DNA of 64,000 nucleotides from Streptomyces sp. 840.1 (GTDB taxonomy: Bacteria > Actinomycetota > Actinomycetes > Streptomycetales > Streptomycetaceae), in assembly GCF_003751445.1 (NCBI RefSeq), contig NZ_RJUU01000001.1, positions 2,423,001 through 2,487,000 of the forward strand, in the 5' to 3' direction. Below, in pieces: positions 32,266-40,557 of the stretch. Under the pieces are notes generated by a model, which was given only the letters and a program-made list of their open reading frames with translations, had not been told where the DNA came from and made no database searches. Made by a program: the position numbers and the translations under genes. The stretch's first letter is position 1. Each line of letters starts with the position of its first letter.

Positions 32266-33024
32266 ATGACACGACGACAGCCCCCCGCGGCGGCGGTACT
32301 CCTGCTGCACGGCGGACGGGAGGACGGGCTCGGGGCGCCGCCGCCCGGACCGTTCAACCTGCCCGCGCTGCGCATGCGTCCCTTCGCGCGCGCCCTGCGG
32401 CGGGCGCTGCCGGGGGACGTCGTGGTGCGCACCGTCCGGTACGGGCACCGGGGCTGGAACGGGCCCAGGGCCGATCCGCTGCACGACGCCGTGCGCGCCC
32501 TGGACGAACTGCGGCGGGCGGCGGGGGACATCCCCGTGGTGCTGGTGGGGCACTCGATGGGGGGCCGCGCCGCGCTGCACGCCGCGGGGCATCCGCTGGT
32601 ACGGGGTGTGGTCGGCCTCGCCCCGTGGGGTCCGGACGGTGACCCGGTCGAGCAGCTCGCCGGGCGCGACGTCGTCCTCGTGCACAGCCCCCGGGACCGG
32701 GTCACCAGCCCGGCGGGCTCCCGGACGCTCACCGCACGGGCCCGCCGGGCCGGGGCGCGCAGCTGTCTGGTCACCGTGCACGGCAGCGATCACCCGATGC
32801 TGCGCCGCGCGGCCGCCTGGCACCGGCTGACCACCGCCCTGGTCACCGGGCTGCTGGACCTGGCCCCGCTGCCGGGGCCGGTCGCCGAGGCCCTGCGGCT
32901 GCCGCCGGGGTCCTCCGGGGAGGACGGGACGGTGGACCTGGACCGGCTGCTCCCCGGAGGCGGGAGCGGCGGCGGGAGCGGTGGTGCGACGGGCGGGGCG
33001 GCGCGCTCGGGTACGGCCCGCTGA
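32266..33024 (+). CDS. Alpha/beta hydrolase
   Basis: A 252-residue protein. VLLLHGGRED is the first strand with oxyanion region, VVLVGHSMGGRAALHAAGHP the nucleophile elbow (GHSMGG), RDVVLVHSPRDRVTSPAGSR the acid strand and TVHGSDHPMLRR supplies the catalytic His. The C-terminal 25 residues are a Gly/Ser tail (GGGSGGGSGGATGG). ATG 32266 has CCGGAGG upstream. Substrate unknown. It is preceded by the minisatellite at 32110. Confidence 0.88.
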   Translation: MTRRQPPAAAVLLLHGGREDGLGAPPPGPFNLPALRMRPFARALRRALPGDVVVRTVRYGHRGWNGPRADPLHDAVRALDELRRAAGDIPVVLVGHSMGGRAALHAAGHPLVRGVVGLAPWGPDGDPVEQLAGRDVVLVHSPRDRVTSPAGSRTLTARARRAGARSCLVTVHGSDHPMLRRAAAWHRLTTALVTGLLDLAPLPGPVAEALRLPPGSSGEDGTVDLDRLLPGGGSGGGSGGATGGAARSGTAR

Positions 33025-33115
33025 TCGGCGGTCTGCGGATGCGGGCCGGGTGCGGGCGGCCGACGATGAAGGGCCGGGCAGTCGGGCGGCCCGCGTCCCG
33101 CCACAGGAGGTTGCC

Positions 33116-34843
33116 TTGCAGGCCGATGAGTACGCCGGCAGTCCGCCGCCGCTCGACACCCTGGCGCTCGCGGCCCTGATCGGTGGCACCACGGCCGGGG
33201 TGGGCGTCCTCGACACGGAGCTGCGCTACCTCTACGTGAACCCGGCCCTCGAACGGCTCAACGGCATCCCGGCCGCCGACCACCTGGGCCGTACGGTCGC
33301 CGAGGTGCTCCCCGGGGTCGACGCCCGGGAGGACCTGATGCGGGCGGTGCTCTCCGACGGCAGGTCCCGCGAGATCACCTCCAGCGGCGTGACCCGCGCC
33401 GGGTCGAAGACCGTACTGCGCCACTGGCACGGGGTGTACCACCGCCTCGAGGTGGGCGGCCGGGTGGTGGGCGTCGCGGGCATCCTGATGGAGGTCATGG
33501 CCTCCGACGAGGAGCGGCGCCAGCTGGCCGAGGCCCGTCGCCACCTGAGCCTCCTGGACACCGCGAACACCCGCATCGGCACCACGCTCGACATGGACAC
33601 CACCTGTGCCGAGCTGGTCGACCTGGTCGTGCCGGGGCTCGCGGACCTCGCCACGGTCGAGGTGTTCCCGCCGGACGTCGCCCCACCGGTGCGCCCGGCG
33701 CCGCCCGGGGTGACCCGGCTGCGGCGGGCGGCGATGACGGCGGTGCCGGGGCTGCGGGAGCGGGTCGCGCGGTTCGGGGTGGCCGGTGACTACGTCGACT
33801 ACCAGGAGGACGCGGCCGTGACGCGCTGCCTGGCCACTAACCAGCCGGTCGTCGAGAACCTCACCGGCGACGAGCAGCTGGGCCGCTCCGCGCCCTCCCC
33901 CGAACGGGTCGCCGTCTACCGGGCCCTCGGGATGCACTCGGCGGTCATCGTGCCGGTCTCCGTGCGCGGTGGGCCGATCGGCGTCCTCGGCCTGGTGCGG
34001 GCCGGGGCGTCACCGGCCTTCACGGAGCAGGACGTGGTGGTGGCCCGGGAGCTCGCCGGACGGGCCGCCGTCGATCTGGACCACGCGCGCCGCTTCACCC
34101 ACGAGCACACCATCGCACTGGAGCTCCAGCGCTCGCTGCTCTCCGAGCCGCGCCAGCCGCATCCGCACATCGAGGTCGCCACCCGCTATCTGCCGGCCGA
34201 CCGGAGCGTGCTGGTGGGAGGCGACTGGTTCGACATCATCCCGATGCGCGACGGACGCCACCTGAAGGCGATGGGCGATGTGATGGGCCACGGTGTGGAG
34301 GCGGCCGTCGCGATGAGCCACTACCGCTCGCTGCTGCGGCTGCTCGCGGACGAGGAGCTGCCGCCGCACCGCATCCTGGAGCAGCTCGACCGGATGGTGG
34401 AGCGGTCCGGTCTCGACCGGGCGGCGACCTGTCTGCTCGCGGTCGTGGACCGGTCCGGCGGTATCTGCAAGGTGTCGAGCGCCGGGCATCTGCCGCCGGT
34501 CTTCATCGACCCCGGGCCGGGGGGCACCCGGCTGGGCGACGTACCGGCCGGACCGCCGCTCGGTACCGGGTTCGGCGGCTACCGGACGACGGAGGTGCGG
34601 TGCGCGCCGGGAACGGTGCTGTTCATGTACACCGACGGCCTGGTGGAGCGGCGCGGCGAGGACATCGACGTCTCCGTGGGCCGGCTTCGGGGGCTGAGGC
34701 TGCCGGAGAGCGGCAATCTGGAGGAGCTGCTGGACGAGGTGCTCGACCGCTTCGGCCCGGGGGCCGAGGACGACATCGCGGTGATGGCGTCGCGGGCCCG
34801 GTACGCCCCCGGTGGCGGGGAGACCTTGCTGGGGAGCGTGTGA
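33116..34843 (+). CDS. PAS-GAF-PP2C (SpoIIE-type) serine phosphatase
   Basis: A 575-residue signalling protein. PAS domain at about 15-135 (AGVGVLDTELRYLYVNPALE); GAF domain about 160-320 (VAVYRALGMHSAVIVPVSVR); PP2C phosphatase about 345-565 with VLVGGDWFDIIP, MGDVMGHGVEAAVAMS, FMYTDGLVERRGED and DDIAVMASRAR, including the metal-binding aspartates. Such enzymes dephosphorylate anti-anti-sigma factors in response to signals. The start is TTG 33116: AGGAGG ends five bases before it and no ATG or GTG fits. No anti-sigma genes are adjacent, so the partner is elsewhere. Confidence 0.93.
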   Translation: MQADEYAGSPPPLDTLALAALIGGTTAGVGVLDTELRYLYVNPALERLNGIPAADHLGRTVAEVLPGVDAREDLMRAVLSDGRSREITSSGVTRAGSKTVLRHWHGVYHRLEVGGRVVGVAGILMEVMASDEERRQLAEARRHLSLLDTANTRIGTTLDMDTTCAELVDLVVPGLADLATVEVFPPDVAPPVRPAPPGVTRLRRAAMTAVPGLRERVARFGVAGDYVDYQEDAAVTRCLATNQPVVENLTGDEQLGRSAPSPERVAVYRALGMHSAVIVPVSVRGGPIGVLGLVRAGASPAFTEQDVVVARELAGRAAVDLDHARRFTHEHTIALELQRSLLSEPRQPHPHIEVATRYLPADRSVLVGGDWFDIIPMRDGRHLKAMGDVMGHGVEAAVAMSHYRSLLRLLADEELPPHRILEQLDRMVERSGLDRAATCLLAVVDRSGGICKVSSAGHLPPVFIDPGPGGTRLGDVPAGPPLGTGFGGYRTTEVRCAPGTVLFMYTDGLVERRGEDIDVSVGRLRGLRLPESGNLEELLDEVLDRFGPGAEDDIAVMASRARYAPGGGETLLGSV

Positions 34844-34965
34844 CGGGAGCGGTCGGGCAGCCGGTCGAGCGGCGGCGTTGTCAGCGGCGGCGGACTTGTC
34901 CGTGGCGGCTGCGGACGGCCGGCTGGGCGGGGGCGTTGTCAGTGGCGGCTGCGAGGATCGGTGTC

Positions 34966-35352
34966 ATGAAGCCGTTCCTCCTCGCCGACATCGAGGCCGC
35001 CGTCCGCAGCAGCTGGGGTGCCGACACCACCACGCCCGTGCGCCGCCCGCACTGGACCCCGGGCAACCCCGCCCGTGACCAGTGCGGGGTGACCGCCCTG
35101 GTCCTGCACGACCTGCTGGGCGGTGACCTGATACGCGGCGAGGTCCGGGTCGGCGGCGTGCGCACGGACTACCACTGGTGGAACCGGCTGGGCCCGGGGA
35201 CGGAGATCGACCTGACCCGTGAGCAGTTCGCGCCCCAGGAGGTCGTCACCGGCGGCACGGTGGTCGCCCGGCCGCCCGAGATCGTCCGCCTGCGCGAGGA
35301 GTACGAGCTGCTGCGGGGCCGGGTCCTGGAGCTGCTGCACGGGCACGCGTAG
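34966..35352 (+). CDS. YunG-family protein
   Basis: A 128-residue protein. LADIEAAVRSSWGADTTTPV, NPARDQCGVTALVLHDLLGG and GGVRTDYHWWNRLGPGTEID are the conserved blocks of the YunG family, with a Cys in QCGVTA and HWWN that recall a cysteine-peptidase-like fold; function unknown. ATG 34966. The upstream 122 bases contain two copies of a GGCGTTGTCAG(C/T)GGCGGC word (about 34876 and 34934). The last codons merge into the 20-bp minisatellite. Confidence 0.82.
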   Translation: MKPFLLADIEAAVRSSWGADTTTPVRRPHWTPGNPARDQCGVTALVLHDLLGGDLIRGEVRVGGVRTDYHWWNRLGPGTEIDLTREQFAPQEVVTGGTVVARPPEIVRLREEYELLRGRVLELLHGHA

Positions 35353-35459
35353 GGAAAGCGGCGCACGCGTAGGGAAAACGGCGCATGCGTAGGGAAGCGG
35401 CGCATGCGTAGGGCAAGAGGCGCATGTGTCGGGAAGGGGCGCACGCGTAGGGGAACGGG
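35341..35459. repeat. 20-bp minisatellite, six copies
   Basis: Six units of about 20 bases, consensus GCGCAYGCGTAGGGAAAGCG, run from the end of the YunG-like gene to just before the GNAT stop: 35341, 35361, 35381 (19 bases), 35400, 35420, 35440. Each has the GCRYGYGT core. The array lies between convergent genes, so it may affect termination or be selectively neutral. Confidence 0.9.
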
Positions 35460-35467
35460 CCGGCGGG

Positions 35468-36328
35468 TCAGCCCAGTTCGAGGCTGGTGATGCCGAAGAG
35501 TCCGCTGTGATCGACGTCCGGCGCCGGACCGGTGTACATGCGGGCCGTCTCGAACGACGGGCTGAGCCCGAGCTGTCCGGCCAGCCGTACCGCCGCCGGG
35601 TTGACGTCGGGAACGTCCACCGCGACCGGGGCGGACGGATCGGTCGCCGCGAGCGCGCTGACCAGGGCCGCGGCCGTGTCCGGTGAGGCCGCGTACAGCG
35701 GGCCGATGCGCGAGGACGTGCGGCAGGCGCGCATCACCGCGAGCCCCTGTACCTCTCCCTCGCGCAGGGCGACCAGCGCGGTGCGGCCGGGGGTGGTGGT
35801 CCAGGCGGCGAGGAAGCCGTCGCGCTCCGCCGGGAAGAACCGGCGGTCGTACGCGGTGATCTGGCCGAACGGCAGGGTGCGGGCGTCTGCCAGGGTGACG
35901 CCGGGCGGCGGCGCGAGGTCCACCGGTGCCAGCCCCTCGTACCGCATGTTCGTCCAGACGGGGCGGAAGCCGGACCTGCGGTAGTTGGCCTGCTGCGCCA
36001 CCACCCCGTCGAGGCCGGTGTTGCGTCCCTCGAGGCGGGCCGTCCCGGTGGCCCAGAGCCGGCTGCCGTAGCCCTGGCCGCGCAGTTCCGGGCGGGTGAG
36101 GTAGAAGCCCAGGAAGCCGTGGCCGCTGCCGTAGCGGATCACGGAGACGCAGGAGGCGGGCGCGCCGTCGAGCCTGCCGATCAGGAAGCCGCAGGGGTCG
36201 GCGGCGAAGAAGGCCTGGCCATCGGTCAGGCCCGGGTTCCAGCCCTCGGCATGGGCCCAGTCCGCCATCAGCCTGATGTCGTCCGCGCTTGCTGTGGTGA
36301 TTTCGAATGTCGGCACGGGACAAGCCAT
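35468..36328 (-). CDS. GNAT-family N-acetyltransferase
   Basis: A 286-residue protein with an N-terminal GNAT domain: FEITTASADDIRLMADWAHA, GHGFLGFYLTRPELRGQGYG with the R-G-x-G-x-G acetyl-CoA loop, then RRSGFRPVWTNMRYEG. The second half (about 150-280) is the degenerate GNAT-like domain typical of this two-domain family, ending MYTGPAPDVDHSGLFGITSL. Start choice is uncertain among TTG 36349, ATG 36328 and GTG 36316; ATG is listed. Substrate unknown. Confidence 0.87.
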   Translation of the reverse strand: MACPVPTFEITTASADDIRLMADWAHAEGWNPGLTDGQAFFAADPCGFLIGRLDGAPASCVSVIRYGSGHGFLGFYLTRPELRGQGYGSRLWATGTARLEGRNTGLDGVVAQQANYRRSGFRPVWTNMRYEGLAPVDLAPPPGVTLADARTLPFGQITAYDRRFFPAERDGFLAAWTTTPGRTALVALREGEVQGLAVMRACRTSSRIGPLYAASPDTAAALVSALAATDPSAPVAVDVPDVNPAAVRLAGQLGLSPSFETARMYTGPAPDVDHSGLFGITSLELG

Positions 36329-36435
36329 ACCCGGGTACCGGTGGTTCAACGTCCGGCCGCCCCGTTCACCACCGGCCGTTCCCCCCGTTCCCCCTGTTCA
36401 CCCCGGTGCTGTCCGTTCACCACCCGCCCGTCCGT

Positions 36436-37830
36436 TCACCACCCCGTCCAGAGCAGGTGGTTGACGAGCAGGGCGACGGCCGCCTGGGCGGCCAGCCAGC
36501 CTCGGCGGCCCCGGTCGGGCAGCAGGGCGGCGGCGGGCAGCAGCCAGAGCATGAAGGGCTGCCAGATCCGTTCGGTCTCCGCCTTGCTCATCCCCGACAG
36601 GTCGGCGGCCAGCAGCATGAGGAACGCCGCGAGCACGAGGAGGACGAGGCGCTGCGGCGCGCCCGCGGTCCCGGGCCGCAGCGCCCTCAGCGCGCCCGGC
36701 GCCGCCGTCGCGGTCCGGCGCAGGCCCGCGACCGTCGCGGGTCCCACGGCGATCACGGTGCAGGCGAGGTTGGCCCAGACCCAGTACCAGTAGGGGCGGA
36801 ACCCGCCCGCCGCCTGGTAGTACCGCTCGACGAGCAGGTGGTACGCCTCCCACCAGTTGAAGCCCGCCAGGGTGAAGGCCACCGGCACGACCAGCGCACC
36901 CAGCACGAACAGCGGAACCGGCCGGGCGGTACGGGCGAGCAGGAGCACGACCAGGAGCGGCAGCGCGATGAGCGCCAGACCGTAACTGAGGTAGCAGGTC
37001 AGCCCGTACAGCAGTCCCGAACCGATCGCGGCGGCCGCCGGGCTGCGGACCCGGCCGGTCGCGGCCAGGGTCAGCAGGGCGACGGACCAGGCGGCGACGG
37101 CGGCGAAGTAGCCGTCCGCCGAGGTGCCCGCCCAGACCGCGACCGGTGCCAGGACGAGGAAGGGCGCGGCGCGGCGGGCGGTGCGCTCGTCGGCCAGGGC
37201 GCGGACGGCGACCAGCGCGGCCAGCGCGGCGGTGGTGCCGGTGACGATGCACCAGACCCCGGCCCAGGCCCCGCCGCCGAGGCCGATGCGGTCCAGCAGG
37301 ACGAAGGTGAGGGTGGCGCCCGGCGGGTGACCGGCGACATGGGCGGGCCAGTTGCCCGGCGGGCCGATCAGGATGTGGTCGTTGAAGCCGCGCAGGGCGG
37401 CGCCGATGTCGTCGAAGCGGCCGATGACCCTGAGGTACTCGTGCTTGGTGGTGAGGCGTTCGGCGATGCCGCGGCCCCAGCCGTCGATCAGCGCCAGCGA
37501 GAACACCCAGGCGAGCGAGGCGCCCCAGCAGCTCAGCAGCAGGGTCCGCCAGCGCAGCCGGACGGCGAGGGCGGGTCCGTACGCCACGACGGCCACGGCC
37601 ACCAGGGGCGCGGCCCAGGTGCCGGGGCCGGTGTGCGGGTACCAGGACGCGAGCAGCGGTGGCCAGTGGACGTACAGGACGCGGGCGTAGGCCTCGATGT
37701 TCCGGCCGACGAGCACGGCCGCCGCGACCAGCAGTACGCCCGCGCCCGCCGCGGCCAGGTCGGCGCGGCCGCCGGTGCGGTGGCCCTTCTCCGGTTCGGT
37801 GCGCTGCTCCGCGCGTTCCTTGGTCTTCAC
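36436..37830 (-). CDS. Polytopic membrane protein, probable GT-C-type glycosyltransferase
   Basis: A 464-residue protein with about 11 to 12 hydrophobic helices. RNIEAYARVLYVHWPPLLAS is the first large loop; DDIGAALRGFNDHILIGPPG followed by GNWPAHVAGHPPGATLTFVL resembles the lumenal loop of GT-C mannosyltransferases, and EYLRVIGRFDD contributes acidic residues. KAETERIWQPFMLWLLPAAA is another conserved block. It probably uses polyprenyl-phosphate sugars outside the membrane. Basic and acidic N-terminal tail (KTKERAEQRTEPEKG). Divergent from the molybdopterin enzyme. Confidence 0.7.
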   Translation of the reverse strand: MKTKERAEQRTEPEKGHRTGGRADLAAAGAGVLLVAAAVLVGRNIEAYARVLYVHWPPLLASWYPHTGPGTWAAPLVAVAVVAYGPALAVRLRWRTLLLSCWGASLAWVFSLALIDGWGRGIAERLTTKHEYLRVIGRFDDIGAALRGFNDHILIGPPGNWPAHVAGHPPGATLTFVLLDRIGLGGGAWAGVWCIVTGTTAALAALVAVRALADERTARRAAPFLVLAPVAVWAGTSADGYFAAVAAWSVALLTLAATGRVRSPAAAAIGSGLLYGLTCYLSYGLALIALPLLVVLLLARTARPVPLFVLGALVVPVAFTLAGFNWWEAYHLLVERYYQAAGGFRPYWYWVWANLACTVIAVGPATVAGLRRTATAAPGALRALRPGTAGAPQRLVLLVLAAFLMLLAADLSGMSKAETERIWQPFMLWLLPAAALLPDRGRRGWLAAQAAVALLVNHLLWTGW

Positions 37831-38012
37831 CCAGGCACGGTATGCACGCCGGGGCGGTGCGGGCGGGTGCTGACGGGGCGCGTCACCGAACCGTCAGATT
37901 CCGCACCCGGCCGGGCCCACCGGGGGCGGCACGGCAGCAGTCGGATGACGTCAGCGTTTCGTCAGGAGTCGTACACGCCCTGCCCGGGTACCCCGGGCAT
38001 AGCGTCGGTGCC

Positions 38013-39338
38013 ATGGGCGACCGACGTCGGTTCCGACGACTCAGACTTCCCGATTCCCTTCCCGCATCGCTGTCCGGACTCTCCTCCGGCCGCGCGGCCG
38101 GACTCCTGGAGCGGACCCCCTCCGCGCCCGGTTTCTGGCGCAGCCCGGTGCGCGGGGTCCGGTTCACCGCGGTGCTCGGGCTCGTGCTGCTCGGCGGGAT
38201 CACCTTGCTGTTCGTGACCGGTCTGCTGTCGTACGCCGCGTACAACCCGGACCTGAACCCGGTCAACGACAAGACCCCGGACAAGGGGGTGCTCGGCTTC
38301 TACCTGTTCGCCTGGCCGACCGGCCCGCACTGGCTGTACCGGCTGACGCAGGGGCTCCACGTCACGGTCGGCATCGTGCTCACCCCGGTGCTGCTGGCCA
38401 AGCTGTGGTCGGTGGTCCCGAAGCTGTTCGCGCTGCCGCCGGCCCGGTCGGTGGGGCAGGCGCTGGAGCGGCTCTCGCTGCTGCTCCTGGTGGGCGGGGC
38501 GCTGTTCGAGTTCGTCACCGGGCTGCTCAACATCCAGCTGGAGTACCTGTTCCCCGGCTCGTTCTACCCGTTGCACTTCTACGGGGCGTGGGTGTTCTTC
38601 GCCGCGTTCCTGGCCCATGCCGGGCTGCGGACGCCGCAGGCCGTACGGGTGCTGAGGTCGGGCGCGCTGAGCGGGAACGTGCCGGGGGACACGCTGGCCT
38701 CGCCGTCCCCGGCCGAGCCGACGCTGTCGCGGCGCGGGGCGCTGACGATGGTGGGGGCCGGCTCGCTGCTCCTGCTGATCACCTCGGTGGGGCGCAGCTT
38801 CGACGGGCCGTTGCGGCGCATCGCGCTGCTCACCCCGCGCGGCGCCGCCGAGCCCGGTCCGGGCCCCAACGGCTTCCAGATCAACAAGACCGCCGCCACG
38901 GTCGGGATCACCTCGGCCGAGACGGGGGAGGGTTGGTGGCTGACCGTCAGCGGCCCGGCCGGGGACCTCCGCTTCACCCGGGAGCAGCTGCTGGCCATGG
39001 ACCAGTACAGCGCGGCGCTCCCGATCGCCTGCGTGGAGGGCTGGTCCACCTCGGACCAGTGGTGGCGGGGCGTACGGCTGATGGACCTCGCGGAGCTCGC
39101 CGGGTACCCGCGCAACCCGCCCGGGGTGCTGGTGGAGTCCGTCCAGCGCAGCGGCCCCTTCCGCCGGGCGGCGCTCCGCGACAACCAGGTGCGCGACTCC
39201 CGCTCGCTCCTCGCGTTGCAGGTCAACGGCGTGGACCTGTCGCCCGACCACGGATATCCGGCGCGGATCATTGTCCCGGCCGCGCCCGGCGTACTGAACA
39301 CCAAATGGGTGTCCCGGCTGACCTTCGGGGATCTGTGA
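38013..39338 (+). CDS. Membrane-anchored molybdopterin-dependent oxidoreductase
   Basis: A 441-residue fusion of a four-helix membrane domain (about 45-215: VRFTAVLGLVLLGGITLLFV, LTQGLHVTVGIVLTPVLLAK, NIQLEYLFPGSFYPLHFYGA), with histidines suited to cytochrome b561-like heme binding, and a sulfite-oxidase-fold domain (about 290-441). In the latter LPIACVEGWSTSDQWWRGV carries Cys340, the molybdenum ligand. The periplasm-facing soluble domain would oxidise or reduce a small substrate and pass electrons to the membrane. The RR start context (GDRRRFRRLRLP) is not a Tat signal. It is followed after eight bases by a small membrane protein. Confidence 0.9.
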   Translation: MGDRRRFRRLRLPDSLPASLSGLSSGRAAGLLERTPSAPGFWRSPVRGVRFTAVLGLVLLGGITLLFVTGLLSYAAYNPDLNPVNDKTPDKGVLGFYLFAWPTGPHWLYRLTQGLHVTVGIVLTPVLLAKLWSVVPKLFALPPARSVGQALERLSLLLLVGGALFEFVTGLLNIQLEYLFPGSFYPLHFYGAWVFFAAFLAHAGLRTPQAVRVLRSGALSGNVPGDTLASPSPAEPTLSRRGALTMVGAGSLLLLITSVGRSFDGPLRRIALLTPRGAAEPGPGPNGFQINKTAATVGITSAETGEGWWLTVSGPAGDLRFTREQLLAMDQYSAALPIACVEGWSTSDQWWRGVRLMDLAELAGYPRNPPGVLVESVQRSGPFRRAALRDNQVRDSRSLLALQVNGVDLSPDHGYPARIIVPAAPGVLNTKWVSRLTFGDL

Positions 39339-39346
39339 GGAGACCC

Positions 39347-39856
39347 GTGACGAGAGAAGTGAGGAAAGCTGTGGACAGGCTGAACCCCGTCGGCCTCGTG
39401 CGGCGCTGGTACGGGGAGGGCCCGCTGCACCTCCTCCTGATGGCCGCCTCCTTCGCGCTGGCGGGGTACGCGGGGGTGCGGCTGCTGGCCGGGGACGCGT
39501 TCGGCGTCGCCGTCTGGTTCGTCGGCGCGGCCCTCGTCCACGACCTGGTGCTGGTGCCGCTGTACGCGACGGCGGACCGGCTGCTGCTGCGCTCGCTCGG
39601 CCCGCGCCGCGCCCTGGTCAACTTCGTCCGGGTGCCGGTCTTCCTGTCCGGCCTGCTCCTGCTGATGTGGTGGCCGCTGATCACCCGGCACACGAGGCGC
39701 TACGAGCCGGCGAGCGGGCTCTCCCCCGATGTGTTCCTGGGGAACTGGCTGCTGATCACGGCCGCGCTCTGCGTGCTGTCGGCGCTGTGGCTGGTGGTCA
39801 GGACGCTCCGGCTGCGGCGCAGCGCCACGAAGGTCCGGCCGTCCGTCTCCCACTGA
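39347..39856 (+). CDS. Small four-helix membrane protein
   Basis: A 169-residue protein. Four hydrophobic segments: GPLHLLLMAASFALAGYAGV, VWFVGAALVHDLVLVPLYAT, VNFVRVPVFLSGLLLLMWWP and GNWLLITAALCVLSALWLVV. GTG 39347 has GAGGAG five bases upstream, directly after the oxidoreductase stop, so it is probably translated with it and may be a partner subunit. Its last 157 bases overlap the 3' end of the methyltransferase gene on the other strand. Confidence 0.85.
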   Translation: MTREVRKAVDRLNPVGLVRRWYGEGPLHLLLMAASFALAGYAGVRLLAGDAFGVAVWFVGAALVHDLVLVPLYATADRLLLRSLGPRRALVNFVRVPVFLSGLLLLMWWPLITRHTRRYEPASGLSPDVFLGNWLLITAALCVLSALWLVVRTLRLRRSATKVRPSVSH

Positions 39857-40557
39857 TCGGCCGTCAGCCAGCCCAGCAGTCCGGCGTACCGCAGCAGCGC
39901 CGGTGTGCCGAGCCGGGCCCAGGGGAAGGGCGCGGCGGACCGGTCCCGGCCGGCGCGCCCGTCGTCGAGGTGGACCCGGGACCGTTCGTCGATGTCCTGC
40001 GGCGCGGTCTCCGCGATGAGCAGCCCGCCCGGGGCCAGCACGGCCGCCGTGCGGTGCAGGAGCCTGCGGGGGTCGCCGCCGATGCCGATGTTGCCGTCGA
40101 CGAGCAGGACGGTGCCCCAGCGGCCCTCGCCCGGCAGCGGTTCGAAGACGGAGCGGTGGAGTGCCGAGCCGCCGAGCCGCAGGGTGCGGGCCACCGCCGC
40201 CTCGCTCACGTCGATGCCGAGCGCGCGGTGGCCGCGGGCCGCGAGCGCCGCGACCAGCCGGCCGGGCCCGCAGCCGATGTCCAGGACGGGGCCCTCGCAG
40301 CGGTGCAGCGCCGACAGGTCCGCGGCGTCCGCGCCCGCGCACCAGCGCTCCACGTCCAGCGGCAGCAGCCAGCCGTCCGTCCGGCGCAGGAAGAGCGGAC
40401 CGTGGCCGTTGCGCAGGGCGTTGGCGTACGGGTCGGTGCTCCACGAGGTGGCGTCGGGATGCGGCGGCCGGACGCTGTCGTGCTGGGGGACCGTCTCGTG
40501 CTGGGAAAGTGTCTCGTGCTGGGGAACTGTCTCGTGGCGGGGGACCGTCCGGCTCAT
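39700..40557 (-). CDS. Class I SAM-dependent methyltransferase
   Basis: A 285-residue enzyme. GPVLDIGCGPGRLVAALAAR is the SAM-binding motif I (about 85-104), ALGIDVSEAAV motif II and VLLVDGNIGIGGDPRRLLHR / LAPGGLLIAETAP the later strands. Residues 1-23 are tandem repeats of a hexapeptide (HETVPQ, HETLSQ, HETVPQ) from an 18-base DNA repeat. The C-terminal 50 residues read across the convergent membrane gene. ATG 40557 overlaps the stop of the DUF2064 glycosyltransferase (ATGA). In this cluster it may modify a glycosylated lipid or metabolite; substrate unknown. Confidence 0.88.
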   Translation of the reverse strand: MSRTVPRHETVPQHETLSQHETVPQHDSVRPPHPDATSWSTDPYANALRNGHGPLFLRRTDGWLLPLDVERWCAGADAADLSALHRCEGPVLDIGCGPGRLVAALAARGHRALGIDVSEAAVARTLRLGGSALHRSVFEPLPGEGRWGTVLLVDGNIGIGGDPRRLLHRTAAVLAPGGLLIAETAPQDIDERSRVHLDDGRAGRDRSAAPFPWARLGTPALLRYAGLLGWLTADQWETDGRTFVALRRSRSVLTTSHSADSTQSAAVISSQFPRNTSGESPLAGS

